Origin: RGIG4079 sp045531405
GTDB lineage: Bacteria > Bacteroidota > Bacteroidia > Bacteroidales > Muribaculaceae
Length of the DNA: 64,000 nucleotides
Assembly (NCBI GenBank): GCA_045531405.1
Contig: JAZSDX010000030.1
Span: forward strand, 1 to 64,000
Direction: 5' to 3'
The translations under genes were made by a program, and so were the position numbers. Under the pieces are notes generated by a model. It was not told where the DNA came from, ran no database searches, and was given only the letters and a program-made list of their open reading frames with translations. Positions 17,625 to 25,913 of this stretch are shown piece by piece (the first letter of the stretch is position 1; every line of letters starts with the position of its first letter).

Positions 17625-18500
17625 TTAATATTTCAAATTTGCTTGAACAGTAAACACTCCCCTACAATCAAAATTCAAATCCATTCCGGTATCATATTGC
17701 CCCACACCCGATAGATTTGTGATTTTATACTCATCATAAGGCACATCATTATTTCCCTCTTTTATTGTTGGGATAAGTTCCTCACAAGCAAGTGTATACC
17801 CCATATTAGATAATTCAAATGGAATTTCTGAAAATTTCATATCCATCGCAGGCATCATCTCTGCAAATTTTGCTTGATAAATATCTATTGTTGCTTGCTT
17901 TGTTAACGGATTAAGCGTCACCAAATAGTAAGACGACTCTGATGTATAATTAGTTGATGCCATATTATTTGTTACCATTGTCGAGCCAAAATACATTCTT
18001 CGTTGTTGAATAGTTACAACCTCAACCCCTCCCATTGTCATTGACATGTTTATTACCGGGATATATGTATCTTCCATTCGACGTTCAATCACACTAAGAT
18101 TTAATGCATCAATCACATATGTCGATGCGTCAACCGTCTCTCCGTTCATCGTAACTGCAGTTGGTATTACATCGGTCAATGTGATTTTTTTTACTCCATC
18201 AACTTCTTTCCATTCTAATCCTTCAAACGTTATATTTATACCATCGGGCATCATTGCCGAAAATTTTGCGTTATAGACATAAATATCGGCTGTATTATCG
18301 GCTCTCCAACGGAATTTATAAGTAGTTCCAATGCTTATTGTTCCAGCCTCTACACTTTTCTTATAAATATAATTAAAACACCCGGTATAGTCTTGCTCCA
18401 AATAATTTTCATGAGGTTCATAAACTTCTTCGTTTTTATCACAAGACGTTGTAACTGTTGCGATTAACATTATCGCAAAAATAGATTTTAATAATTTCAT
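17625..18500 (-). CDS. Lipoprotein with internal duplication, partner of TonB receptor
   Basis: A 291-aa protein with a lipoprotein signal: hydrophobic residues 5-16 and a lipobox ending at C20 (TVTTSC), followed by an acidic stretch. The body consists of two related halves of about 120 aa. ADIYVYNAKFSAMMPDG (71-87) matches ATIDIYQAKFAEMMPAM (203-219), and LTDVIPT (108-114) matches CEELIPT (239-245), with beta-rich sequence around them. This resembles the calycin-like lipoproteins of Bacteroidales (DUF4925-type), but I cannot confirm the family. The gene starts 10 bp after the TonB receptor stop, so the two form an operon. A role as surface or periplasmic binding partner for the receptor's ligand is inferred. 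A terminator follows 20 bp downstream. Confidence 0.85.
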   Translation of the reverse strand: MKLLKSIFAIMLIATVTTSCDKNEEVYEPHENYLEQDYTGCFNYIYKKSVEAGTISIGTTYKFRWRADNTADIYVYNAKFSAMMPDGINITFEGLEWKEVDGVKKITLTDVIPTAVTMNGETVDASTYVIDALNLSVIERRMEDTYIPVINMSMTMGGVEVVTIQQRRMYFGSTMVTNNMASTNYTSESSYYLVTLNPLTKQATIDIYQAKFAEMMPAMDMKFSEIPFELSNMGYTLACEELIPTIKEGNNDVPYDEYKITNLSGVGQYDTGMDLNFDCRGVFTVQANLKY

Positions 18501-18510
18501 TTTATATATT

Positions 18511-20757
18511 TTACTTATTATTTGTATTAAAATTCAATCTCAAAGTCACTCCACAACGAGCAGGATTACCCCGTTGCAAGAACGCATTACCTATAGAAAC
18601 AAAATAAAACGTATCATACTGTGTATCGGTAACATTTTCTCCCCACAAGTCTATCGTAAAGTCATCTTTCACAAATCTCACAGATGCCGACAATAAAGCA
18701 TAAAACGGTTGCTTCACACTATTTGCCTCATCCCAATATATATCACCAATTCCCTTTACATTGGCACTAATCCCAATATAATCAAGCCACGATTGATCAA
18801 CCGGGATATCATATGATGCCCCTACAAACATTGTATTTTGGGGTGCATATGGAATGTATTTATCTTTATAATTGGCTTTCCCATTATCAAACTCCACAAA
18901 CCGTGCATCGGTAAATCCATAACTTGCATTCAGCAATAATTTTTCAATTGGACGCCACGATGCCGACACCTCGATACCACAGCTGCGCGTTTTACCGGCA
19001 TTTGTCATTATGCGACCGGTAGTTGTTCCATCTGGGAATACTGTAAGTTGCTGATCTTGACAATCAATATAAAAAGCCGAAAAGCCAGTCGAATAAGTAC
19101 CTTCACTACTTGTTACATGTGCTCCTAATTCATAATTCCAACTCTTTTCTGGCTTATAAGATACCACTTCATTAACTTTATACAACTCGCTCAAACCCAT
19201 CAAACCTCGAATGCGTTGCTGCAACACATCAGAAAACATTTGAGTGTTAAATCCCCCCGATTTATATCCTTTTGCTACCGAAGCATACACTCGAGAGTCA
19301 TCGTTTATCGGCAAGCGATATGTCACCGTCAACTTTGGCAAAAACTCCTTAAAAGATTGACTCAAGCTTCCACAATCATCAATATCAACCACATTTTGAG
19401 CAAACTCAGAAATGTCATCAGTTATCTCATCATATTTATTAATTGTATATGATGTATTACAAAAACTACGATATTCAAGTGTAGATTTTTCATAATCAAG
19501 ACGTAGTCCAAGAGTAAAAGACCATCGTTCTATATCCAAATGGCTTTGATGATATAAAGCCAATCCATAAGTAGGCATCAAAAAATCGCTACCTAAAACA
19601 AACTCTCGTTCATTCCAACATATTGGATATTTAGGATTTTGCTCATTGCGATTCTTTTCTATAAGTTGCGCTATACCATAATCTTTGAATGTCACAGGCG
19701 CATTCATATTTGTGTGTCGATAAAATCCAAATGTCCCCACTAACCAATCATAATTTTGTGTGGTCCCTTTTACAACAATATCTTGTGTCAAAGCCCATTC
19801 TTTGCGTTTTTGTGTTAGAGTAAAATATTCTTTTGGCAAAAAATCTTGGTCAAGTGTCATATTATCATCGAGATATTGAAAACTTGTAATACTCGACATA
19901 GTCACTTTTCCCGTATTCCAATTCACAGTCAAACCATCATTAACCGATGTGCGACGATAAAAACAAGTATCATTATAACTAATTATTCCTGAATCTACCG
20001 ATTGGTAAGGATAACCACTCTGTCGCGAAATCTGAGCACTTGCTACATTTTCTATAGCCACCGACGAAGACGGATACCACTTCGTTTTCCATCGCACCGA
20101 ACCTTGTCGTTCAGTACCCACATCGGCCCCATTATAAACATTATCAAAAAATCCATTGGTCATCGTAAAGTTTCCACCAACCGACATCGCCAATTGCGAA
20201 TTAAGTTTAGCATAATATGATAATGACGTTTTTAGTGTATTTCCACTGCCATATTCCCCCATAAATCTCACTCCTTGAAACTTAAACGGCGACAATGTGT
20301 ATATATTTATGAGACCTCCCATTGTATTTCGTCCGAATAGAGTACTTTGTGGTCCTCGCAACACCTCTATGCGATCAACATCACTCAAATCAAAATCATA
20401 ATTATCTTTATTGAGAAATGGCACATTATCGACATTTAGCCCCACCACCGGTTGGTCGATGCGCGCACCAATACCTCTCACATATACTGATGAGGTCATG
20501 CGTGAACCATAATCGGGAATATAGAAATTAGGCGCAATCGCACTCACATTTTTAATAGCATCAACACCCAATCGCTCAATGTGCTTATCATTTAGCACTG
20601 TCAACGATGCCGGGCTTTTATTCAAATCAGAAGTCTGCTTAATTGAAGATATTGTTAATTCTTGCAAAGTGTCAGAGCTCTCAATTTCCGTAGCATTTAA
20701 GCAATAAGTACTACTTATTACCAGCATTAATATGTGTATGAGTCTAAAACTATTCAT
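18511..20757 (-). CDS. TonB-dependent outer-membrane receptor
   Basis: A 748-aa TonB-dependent receptor for active uptake across the outer membrane. It has a signal peptide (about 1-22), a TonB-box-like LQELTISS (about 31-38), a plug domain (about 45-160; VDRIEVLRGPQSTLFGRNTMGGLINI is the classic segment) and a 22-strand-type barrel to the C-terminus. It lacks the N-terminal carboxypeptidase-like domain of SusC proteins, and no SusD follows, so it is not a typical glycan system. It looks more like siderophore, haem or metal-complex receptors. A lipoprotein gene follows after 10 bp, and a zinc-type ZIP transporter lies upstream. The substrate is unknown; metal or metal complex is a guess from context. 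Confidence 0.9.
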   Translation of the reverse strand: MNSFRLIHILMLVISSTYCLNATEIESSDTLQELTISSIKQTSDLNKSPASLTVLNDKHIERLGVDAIKNVSAIAPNFYIPDYGSRMTSSVYVRGIGARIDQPVVGLNVDNVPFLNKDNYDFDLSDVDRIEVLRGPQSTLFGRNTMGGLINIYTLSPFKFQGVRFMGEYGSGNTLKTSLSYYAKLNSQLAMSVGGNFTMTNGFFDNVYNGADVGTERQGSVRWKTKWYPSSSVAIENVASAQISRQSGYPYQSVDSGIISYNDTCFYRRTSVNDGLTVNWNTGKVTMSSITSFQYLDDNMTLDQDFLPKEYFTLTQKRKEWALTQDIVVKGTTQNYDWLVGTFGFYRHTNMNAPVTFKDYGIAQLIEKNRNEQNPKYPICWNEREFVLGSDFLMPTYGLALYHQSHLDIERWSFTLGLRLDYEKSTLEYRSFCNTSYTINKYDEITDDISEFAQNVVDIDDCGSLSQSFKEFLPKLTVTYRLPINDDSRVYASVAKGYKSGGFNTQMFSDVLQQRIRGLMGLSELYKVNEVVSYKPEKSWNYELGAHVTSSEGTYSTGFSAFYIDCQDQQLTVFPDGTTTGRIMTNAGKTRSCGIEVSASWRPIEKLLLNASYGFTDARFVEFDNGKANYKDKYIPYAPQNTMFVGASYDIPVDQSWLDYIGISANVKGIGDIYWDEANSVKQPFYALLSASVRFVKDDFTIDLWGENVTDTQYDTFYFVSIGNAFLQRGNPARCGVTLRLNFNTNNK

Positions 20758-20776
20758 TCGTGGAAAAAATTCGATG

Positions 20777-20807
20777 CAAAGTTAGCACTTATTCCACAAT
20801 TCCACAA
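20777..20807 (-). promoter_or_regulatory. Promoter of the TonB receptor operon
   Basis: On the minus strand TTG (20807-20805), a 20-bp spacer and TAACTTTG (20784-20777) match the Bacteroidetes promoter pattern. The spacer holds a tandem repeat of TTCCACAA (plus-strand sense). The -33 element touches a perfect palindrome described separately. Transcription should start about 10 bp before the ATG at 20757. Confidence 0.75.
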
Positions 20808-20824
20808 TCACTATTTATAGTGAT
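20807..20824. promoter_or_regulatory. Palindromic candidate operator
   Basis: ATCACTATTTATAGTGAT: perfect 7-bp arms with a 4-bp centre, abutting the -33 element of the TonB receptor promoter. It lies 34 bp past the zupT stop and is not followed by a T run on the minus strand, so an operator is more likely than a terminator. A metal-responsive repressor would fit the neighbours, but the sequence is not a standard Fur or Zur box. Confidence 0.45.
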
Positions 20825-20858
20825 AAAACCAATATAAATAATCGACACCAAATCAAAT

Positions 20859-21665
20859 TTATAATATGAGTAACGATATAGCCATTATCATCATTCCCAA
20901 TATCACACCTCCGATGGAGAAATGATGATGACCATACTCCTCTGCTCCCGGCAATAGTTCATCCAATGAAATAAAAACCATAATCCCCGACACTGCAGCA
21001 AGCAACAACGCGCTAACAGTAGGAGTCCAAAATGGCAACAAGAATGCCACTCCAAATATTGCGCCCAACGGCTCAGCCAATCCTGTCCATAATGAATATG
21101 TCAAAGCTTTACGTCGATTTCCCGTTGCATGATATATCGGCACCGAAACCGCAATACCTTCGGGAATATTATGTATTGCAATCGCAATCACAATAGGGAT
21201 TGCCACATCAAGACCATCAAGAGCCGACACAAATGTAGCCATCCCTTCGGGAAAGTTATGAATGCCTATTGCCAATGCAAGCATAAAGCCTGTGCGTTTT
21301 AATCGGTCAGATTTGCTTCCCATATCCTCTACTCGATGAAACTCGTGAGGGTTTTCATCTTCAGGAATTAGAAAGTCGATTAAAGCAATCATCCCCATTC
21401 CACCAAAGAAAGCTAACAACATATATATCGTCGCGGTGTTTTCTGCATACACACTATTCAACTTATCCAATGCTTCTGGAATCATTTCCATAAACGACAC
21501 ATAAATCATCACCCCTGCCGACAAGCCCAATGCTCCCGACAAAAATCGAGTATTTGTGGCTCGAGTAAAAAATGCCATTAAACTACCCACTGCCGTTGAC
21601 ATCCCGGCTACTAATGTCAAGCCCAATGCTAATAATATTGATTCAATTGACAATGCAACTTCCAT
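20859..21665 (-). CDS. zupT: ZIP family metal transporter (ZupT-like)
   Basis: A 268-aa inner-membrane protein with eight predicted helices. It carries the two ZIP metal-site motifs HNFPEG (136-141, helix 4) and HNIPEG (165-170, helix 5). These His, Asn and Glu residues bind the metal in ZIP transporters, which import zinc and often iron or manganese. The loop between helices 3 and 4 (about 100-125) is polar with an HEFH segment, as in other ZupT proteins. It lies alone on the minus strand, divergent from prmC and upstream of the TonB receptor promoter. Metal specificity cannot be read from sequence. Confidence 0.9.
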   Translation of the reverse strand: MEVALSIESILLALGLTLVAGMSTAVGSLMAFFTRATNTRFLSGALGLSAGVMIYVSFMEMIPEALDKLNSVYAENTATIYMLLAFFGGMGMIALIDFLIPEDENPHEFHRVEDMGSKSDRLKRTGFMLALAIGIHNFPEGMATFVSALDGLDVAIPIVIAIAIHNIPEGIAVSVPIYHATGNRRKALTYSLWTGLAEPLGAIFGVAFLLPFWTPTVSALLLAAVSGIMVFISLDELLPGAEEYGHHHFSIGGVILGMMIMAISLLIL

Positions 21666-21685
21666 ACTTTTATATTTTTACACTA

Positions 21686-21693
21686 CAAATATA
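21686..21693 (-). promoter_or_regulatory. Candidate -7 box for zupT
   Basis: TATATTTG on the minus strand matches TAnnTTTG, about 20 bp before the zupT ATG at 21665. I do not see a TTG at the expected 19-20 bp distance (the nearest is 12 bp away), so it rests on the -7 element alone. Confidence 0.35.
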
Positions 21694-21740
21694 CAATAAA
21701 AATAGCAATCATAATTGCATTCACAACCCAATAAAATCGC

Positions 21741-21748
21741 TATCTTTG
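21741..21748 (+). promoter_or_regulatory. Candidate -7 box for prmC-recX-comF
   Basis: TATCTTTG matches the -7 consensus perfectly and lies 19 bp before the prmC start. The nearest upstream TTG is 23 bp away, longer than usual. The implied 5' leader is very short (about 12 bp). Confidence 0.5.
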
Positions 21749-21767
21749 TGTTGAAAAAAATAACAAC

Positions 21768-22631
21768 GTGACTCTGCAAGAAAAAACAAAAGAGATAAAA
21801 CGGCATCTCATTCCACTTGTTGGTGAACGAGAGTCTTATTGGATGGTTAGAGATATTTTTGAAGATATCTTGGGCTATTCCGAAGTTGACATGCTCTTAA
21901 AGGGAAATGAAGAGTTGAGTAATTTTATTTTGACAAAGATTGACCAAATAGTAAAACGAATTGAGAATGGAGAACCATTACAATATATCCTCGGATGGGC
22001 CCGTTTTGCCGGTCATAGGTTTAAGGTAACATGCGACACTCTCATTCCTCGCCCTGAGACACAAGAACTCGTTGACTTGATAATATCGCGTCATGGAGAT
22101 GAAAAAGACCTGTGTGTTATGGATGTAGGTACCGGCAGTGGATGTATAGCAATTTCTCTTGCGCGAGGATTAAAATTTCCACAAGTAAATGCTATTGATA
22201 TTTCTCAGCGTACGCTTGATGTAGCACATGAGAATGCTCAAACATTAAAAGTTAGGGTAAATTTTAATCTTAGAGATGCCCTAACGTTGCAAGCCGAAAG
22301 CAACGAATGTTATGATATTATTGTAAGCAACCCTCCATATATTGCAAATAGCGAACGTTGCGACATGGAAAATCATGTACTCAACTATGAACCCGAGTCG
22401 GCATTATTTGTACCGGATAATGATGTATTATGTTTTTATCGAGCTATAGCACGATGGGGTTGTGACGTATTGAACGTTGGAGGATGGATATACTTTGAGA
22501 TAAATCCTCTTTTTGCATCGGAAATGATAAAGATGATGCGCGACTTAGGGTATGATGATATTGAGCTAATAAAAGATATGCAGGCTCGCGATCGAATGCT
22601 TTGTGCAAAATATTCTATAGATAGATTGTGA
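21768..22631 (+). CDS. prmC: Peptide chain release factor N5-glutamine methyltransferase
   Basis: PrmC methylates the glutamine of the GGQ motif in release factors RF1 and RF2, using S-adenosylmethionine. The 287-aa protein has an N-terminal helical domain (1-85) and a Rossmann methyltransferase domain. The SAM motif is DVGTGSGCIAISLA (about 122-135), and the catalytic NPPY that grips the glutamine is at 188-191. The start is a GTG at 21768, soon after a -7 box. It is the first gene of a plus-strand operon: the TGA stop shares its last base with the recX ATG. Length is normal. Confidence 0.93.
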   Translation: MTLQEKTKEIKRHLIPLVGERESYWMVRDIFEDILGYSEVDMLLKGNEELSNFILTKIDQIVKRIENGEPLQYILGWARFAGHRFKVTCDTLIPRPETQELVDLIISRHGDEKDLCVMDVGTGSGCIAISLARGLKFPQVNAIDISQRTLDVAHENAQTLKVRVNFNLRDALTLQAESNECYDIIVSNPPYIANSERCDMENHVLNYEPESALFVPDNDVLCFYRAIARWGCDVLNVGGWIYFEINPLFASEMIKMMRDLGYDDIELIKDMQARDRMLCAKYSIDRL

Positions 22632-23116
22632 TGACTGAGAAACCTAAAAAGGCAATAAAACCTCAAGATGCGTTGTTGCGATTAGAAGCTTTGTGTGCAC
22701 AAAGTGAGCAGTGTAGCATGGATATACGTCAAAAGTTATATCGTTGGGGAATTTCGGCATCAAATAGCGAGAAAATTATAAAGAAATTGATTGAGACTCG
22801 GTTTGTTGATGATGCCCGATTTGCAGTAGCTTATTGTCGCGATAAGTATCGTTTCAACAAATGGGGCAAGATAAAAATCATATATGGACTTCGAGCAAAG
22901 CAGATTTCAAATATTGATATCCAAAATGCCCTCGCCGAGATTAACAACGAAGAATATGAAGAAATTTTGGTATCGTTGATAAAAGTCAAAGCAAAAACCA
23001 TCAAAGATGTCAATACCTATGAAGGTCGCACTCGATTATTCCGTTCAATTGCCTCAAGAGGTTATGAATCTTCTCTTATTGCACAAATAATAAAAGATAC
23101 TTCACGATGGACTTGA
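22631..23116 (+). CDS. recX: Regulatory protein RecX
   Basis: RecX binds RecA filaments and limits their activity. The 161-aa protein shows the three-repeat helical pattern of the family (DIRQKLYRWGIS...IIKKLIETRFVDDARFAVAYCRDKYRFNKWGKIKIIYGLRAKQI). I chose the ATG at 22631, which overlaps the prmC stop as TGATG; a GTG one codon earlier is also possible. The last 10 bp overlap comF. Co-transcription with comF suggests a grouping of DNA processing functions, but recA itself is not in the window. Confidence 0.9.
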   Translation: MTEKPKKAIKPQDALLRLEALCAQSEQCSMDIRQKLYRWGISASNSEKIIKKLIETRFVDDARFAVAYCRDKYRFNKWGKIKIIYGLRAKQISNIDIQNALAEINNEEYEEILVSLIKVKAKTIKDVNTYEGRTRLFRSIASRGYESSLIAQIIKDTSRWT

Positions 23117-23817
23117 CGTGGTTAAGGGAATTGGGCGATGACGCATTAAGGGTAATATTCCCCAAAGTATGTGAGGTATGTGGACGGTCTTTAACTCGAG
23201 GAGAAAATTTAATGTGTCTTCATTGCTATATTGATATTCCTCGCACAAACCTACATATTGACACATTTAATACAATCCACCAAAGGCTTGCCGGTCGAGT
23301 ACCTATAGATCGTGCTTCAGGATATTTTTATTATTATCGAGAAAGTGATTACACAAGATTGATACATCGAGCAAAATACAACAATCGTCCGATAATTATA
23401 CAACAACTAACTCGTAAATATGTCTCAGAGATAAAAAGCAGTGGATTCTTTGATGATGTAGATTTAATCTTACCGGTACCTATGCATTGGTTAAAAAAGC
23501 TTCGACGTGGATATAATCAAAGTGAAGTCTTGGCTGAAACGTTATCGAGTATTACCGGCATCAAAATGGGCGACAATCTAAAAGCCCGACGAGGACATCA
23601 ATCTCAAACTCGCAAGAACCGATATGAAAGATGGGAAAACACAAAAGATATTTATAAAGTGGTAAATGCCGATGAATTAATTGGCAAACATATACTTGTA
23701 GTTGATGATGTGATAACTACGGGAGCTACGATTCTTGCCTGCTGCGAAGCAATTAACAATCAATCACCAACGACTCGCATCAGTGTATTATCTCTTGGTG
23801 TTACCCATATGCATTAA
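23107..23817 (+). CDS. comF: ComF family phosphoribosyltransferase-like protein
   Basis: ComF proteins are needed for handling incoming single-stranded DNA in natural transformation where they have been studied. The 236-aa protein has an N-terminal zinc-finger-like motif with C22, C25, C37 and C40. The C-terminal type I phosphoribosyltransferase fold has the PRPP-loop-like segment HILVVDDVITTGATILA (about 197-213). RRGYNQSEVLAETLS is also typical of the family. It overlaps recX by 10 bp and converges on murI with only 8 bp between the stops, leaving no room for an intrinsic terminator. A role in DNA uptake in this organism is not shown. Confidence 0.9.
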   Translation: MDLTWLRELGDDALRVIFPKVCEVCGRSLTRGENLMCLHCYIDIPRTNLHIDTFNTIHQRLAGRVPIDRASGYFYYYRESDYTRLIHRAKYNNRPIIIQQLTRKYVSEIKSSGFFDDVDLILPVPMHWLKKLRRGYNQSEVLAETLSSITGIKMGDNLKARRGHQSQTRKNRYERWENTKDIYKVVNADELIGKHILVVDDVITTGATILACCEAINNQSPTTRISVLSLGVTHMH

Positions 23818-23825
23818 AGGAATAT

Positions 23826-24665
23826 CTATTTCAATTCAACTTGAGTTGCTGAAACATTTTGATTCAAGAATATACTCGCCATTTCGGCAAACTTTGAGGC
23901 GTTTTCGGTTGTAAGATAACGTGTGTTTCCTCCTCGTGTGCAACGTTCATCCATTTCGGGATGGCGACGCATATAATCAACAAGACTTTCTGCTATAATT
24001 TCTCCTTGTGTCACAACTTGGGCTGATTTCGGCACATATTGACGTATTTTATCATACAACAAAGGATAGTGTGTACAAGCTAAGACTACAGTATCAATCT
24101 CGGCATTTTGCACAAACAAATTATCCACCTCTTGTTTGACAAAATAGTCTGCTCCCGGATTACCGGCTTCTCGATTTTCAACTAATGGCACCCACATTGG
24201 GCAAGCATTTCCATAGGTATTAAACTGTGGATAGAACTTTGCTATCTCAATGTCATAGGATTGACTTTGAATGGTGCCGGGAGTCCCTAAAATTCCCACA
24301 TTCCCATTTTTTGATAATTCGCTCAATTTTTCCACCGTAGGACGAATAACTCCAAGCACTCTCCTATTTGGGCCTATCTGAGGGAGATTCCGTTGTTGGA
24401 TTGAGCGCAAAGCCTTCGCCGAAGCTGTATTGCACGCAAGGATAACCAAATGGCATCCTTGTTCAAAAAGATAATTCACAGCTTGCAAAGTAAAACGATA
24501 AACAATATCAAAAGATCGAGTTCCATATGGAGCACGAGCATTATCACCAAGATATATATAATCATAACTTGGCATTGCTCGTTGTATTTCGTTCAAGATA
24601 GTCAATCCTCCATATCCCGAATCGAATACACCTATCGGTCCCGGTTTATCACTTAACTGTTTCAT
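23826..24665 (-). CDS. murI: Glutamate racemase
   Basis: MurI converts L-glutamate to D-glutamate for peptidoglycan synthesis. The 279-aa protein carries the two catalytic cysteines, C78 (LACNTAS) and C197 (LACTHY), with the N-terminal VFDSGYGGLTIL segment (D15, S16) and YLGDNARAPYG. It is an Asp/Glu racemase superfamily protein of normal length. The gene has its own promoter wedged into the terminator of the upstream gene, and the -7 box ends only 4 bp before the ATG, so the transcript may be leaderless. A SusC-like or transport role is excluded by the motifs. Confidence 0.95.
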   Translation of the reverse strand: MKQLSDKPGPIGVFDSGYGGLTILNEIQRAMPSYDYIYLGDNARAPYGTRSFDIVYRFTLQAVNYLFEQGCHLVILACNTASAKALRSIQQRNLPQIGPNRRVLGVIRPTVEKLSELSKNGNVGILGTPGTIQSQSYDIEIAKFYPQFNTYGNACPMWVPLVENREAGNPGADYFVKQEVDNLFVQNAEIDTVVLACTHYPLLYDKIRQYVPKSAQVVTQGEIIAESLVDYMRRHPEMDERCTRGGNTRYLTTENASKFAEMASIFLNQNVSATQVELK

Positions 24666-24669
24666 TGTG

Positions 24670-24699
24670 CAAATTTATGAAATCTCATCCATATAACAA
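24670..24699 (-). promoter_or_regulatory. Promoter of murI
   Basis: On the minus strand TTG (24699-24697), a 19-bp spacer and TAAATTTG (24677-24670) match the Bacteroidetes consensus. The TTG comes from the end of the T run of the upstream terminator. The -7 box ends 4 bp before the murI ATG, implying a start of transcription at or next to the start codon. Confidence 0.7.
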
Positions 24700-24728
24700 A
24701 AAAACGGATAGGCTTTGACCTATCCGTT
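24698..24728 (-). terminator. Terminator of the envelope-assembly operon
   Basis: AACGGATAGG (24703-24712) and CCTATCCGTT (24719-24728) form a perfect 10-bp stem with a 6-nt loop, followed on the minus strand by a run of seven T. It lies 22 bp past the stop of the downstream ompH gene. This is a clear intrinsic terminator. Confidence 0.88.
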
Positions 24729-24749
24729 CTATACATATTGAGTGTTTTA

Positions 24750-25253
24750 TTATTTCAATCCAAGTTTAGCTTTAACCAATGGAGTTACATCTACAACATC
24801 ATCGCCTGTATAAATTGCAGTTCCTTCGGGGAATATTGCAGTAAATCCATTTTCTTTACCTACAGCCTTGATTGCAATCATAATTTTCTCACGAATTGGA
24901 GCAAGCAATTGTTGTTGTTGTTGTTGAATATCACGTTCAGCAGTTTGGATAAATTGTTGATATTTAGAGTCCAACTCTTGAATTTCTTGAACGCGACGTT
25001 CTTTAATTGATGCTGGAGTTGTTGCATCTTTTTCTAATGTTTGATATTCGGTGTATTTCTTTTGAAGTTCTTCTTGAAGTTTCTTGATTTCACCGTCATA
25101 CATTTTTGACTTTTCTTGAAGTTGAGTTTGTGCTTGAGCAGTTTCGGGCATTACTTGAAATACTGAATCTGCAGATATTACACCGATTTTAGTTTGTGCC
25201 ATTGCACACATTGGAACCGCAATCATGATTGCGAGAAGAATTTTCTTAATCAT
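24750..25253 (-). CDS. OmpH/Skp family periplasmic chaperone (second copy)
   Basis: Skp-like chaperones hold unfolded outer-membrane proteins in the periplasm and hand them to BamA. The 167-aa protein has a signal peptide (about 1-19, ending CAMA) and a short beta segment (KIGVISADSVFQVMPE). A long charged helical arm (about 35-120) predicted as coiled coil follows, and then the trimerisation strands. It is the distal of two tandem paralogues, 67 bp after the first, and ends the operon at a strong terminator. A TACCTTTG box in the gap could give it an extra promoter. Confidence 0.9.
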   Translation of the reverse strand: MIKKILLAIMIAVPMCAMAQTKIGVISADSVFQVMPETAQAQTQLQEKSKMYDGEIKKLQEELQKKYTEYQTLEKDATTPASIKERRVQEIQELDSKYQQFIQTAERDIQQQQQQLLAPIREKIMIAIKAVGKENGFTAIFPEGTAIYTGDDVVDVTPLVKAKLGLK

Positions 25254-25306
25254 TTTCGTATAATGTGATTTTAGTTATAAATTCTATGAATTATTAAATA
25301 TTACTG

Positions 25307-25314
25307 CAAAGGTA
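25307..25314 (-). promoter_or_regulatory. Weak candidate -7 box before second ompH
   Basis: TACCTTTG on the minus strand fits TAnnTTTG and lies in the 67-bp gap between the two ompH genes. There is no convincing TTG at the right distance upstream. It is recorded as a possible internal promoter only. Confidence 0.25.
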
Positions 25315-25320
25315 ATTTAA

Positions 25321-25836
25321 TTATTTTGAATAACCTAATTTCGCCAACACTTCGTTGCTTACATCAATGCGTGGAGACGCAAAAACTATGCTGGTAGATG
25401 ATGCACGATCAAAAATAACTTGATATCCTTTCTCTTCAGACACTTTTTTTACTGCATTATAAACATCATCTTGAATGGGTTTAAGTAGGCTTTGTCGTTT
25501 TTTAGACAACTCCCCATCTTGTCCAAAGTATTTATTTCGAAGGTCAACAGCTTCTTTTTCTTTAGTTGTGATTTCTTCTTCTTTCTTTTTCTTTTGGTCA
25601 TCGGTAAGGAATACCATGTCGGCTTGATAGTTTTTATAGAGAGTCTCAGCTTCTTTGAATTTGGCTTCAACTTCTTTTTGCCAACGTTGAGATAGTTGAT
25701 TTAATTGTTCGTTTGCCATTTCATATTGAGGAATATTCTTTAGGATATATTCCATATCAACAAGCGCAAATTTCTGAGCCGATGCACCAACTGCACATGC
25801 AATTATAACGAATAAGACTAATGCTAACTTTTTCAT
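25321..25836 (-). CDS. OmpH/Skp family periplasmic chaperone (first copy)
   Basis: A 171-aa paralogue of the following gene, with a signal peptide (about 1-20, ending ASA) and the N-terminal strand KFALVDMEYILKNIPQYE. The long helical arm is very rich in Lys and Glu (about 40-120), and the C-terminal QVIFDRASSTSIVFASPRIDVSNEVLAKLG is the trimer core. It lies 77 bp downstream of bamA, the place where skp/ompH genes are found in many Gram-negative bacteria. Two copies may have different clients or form different trimers; this is inference. Confidence 0.92.
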   Translation of the reverse strand: MKKLALVLFVIIACAVGASAQKFALVDMEYILKNIPQYEMANEQLNQLSQRWQKEVEAKFKEAETLYKNYQADMVFLTDDQKKKKEEEITTKEKEAVDLRNKYFGQDGELSKKRQSLLKPIQDDVYNAVKKVSEEKGYQVIFDRASSTSIVFASPRIDVSNEVLAKLGYSK

Positions 25837-25913
25837 GATTTGTTTTTTGTTTTGTTTGTTACTCTGATTATAAGACTATCAATAGTATAAAAAGTTTAGT
25901 TCTTGTTCAGATT

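Noticed and set aside
18511..20757. SusC-type glycan receptor
   Set aside because: It lacks the N-terminal carboxypeptidase-like domain and a SusD partner; it fits better with siderophore-type receptors.
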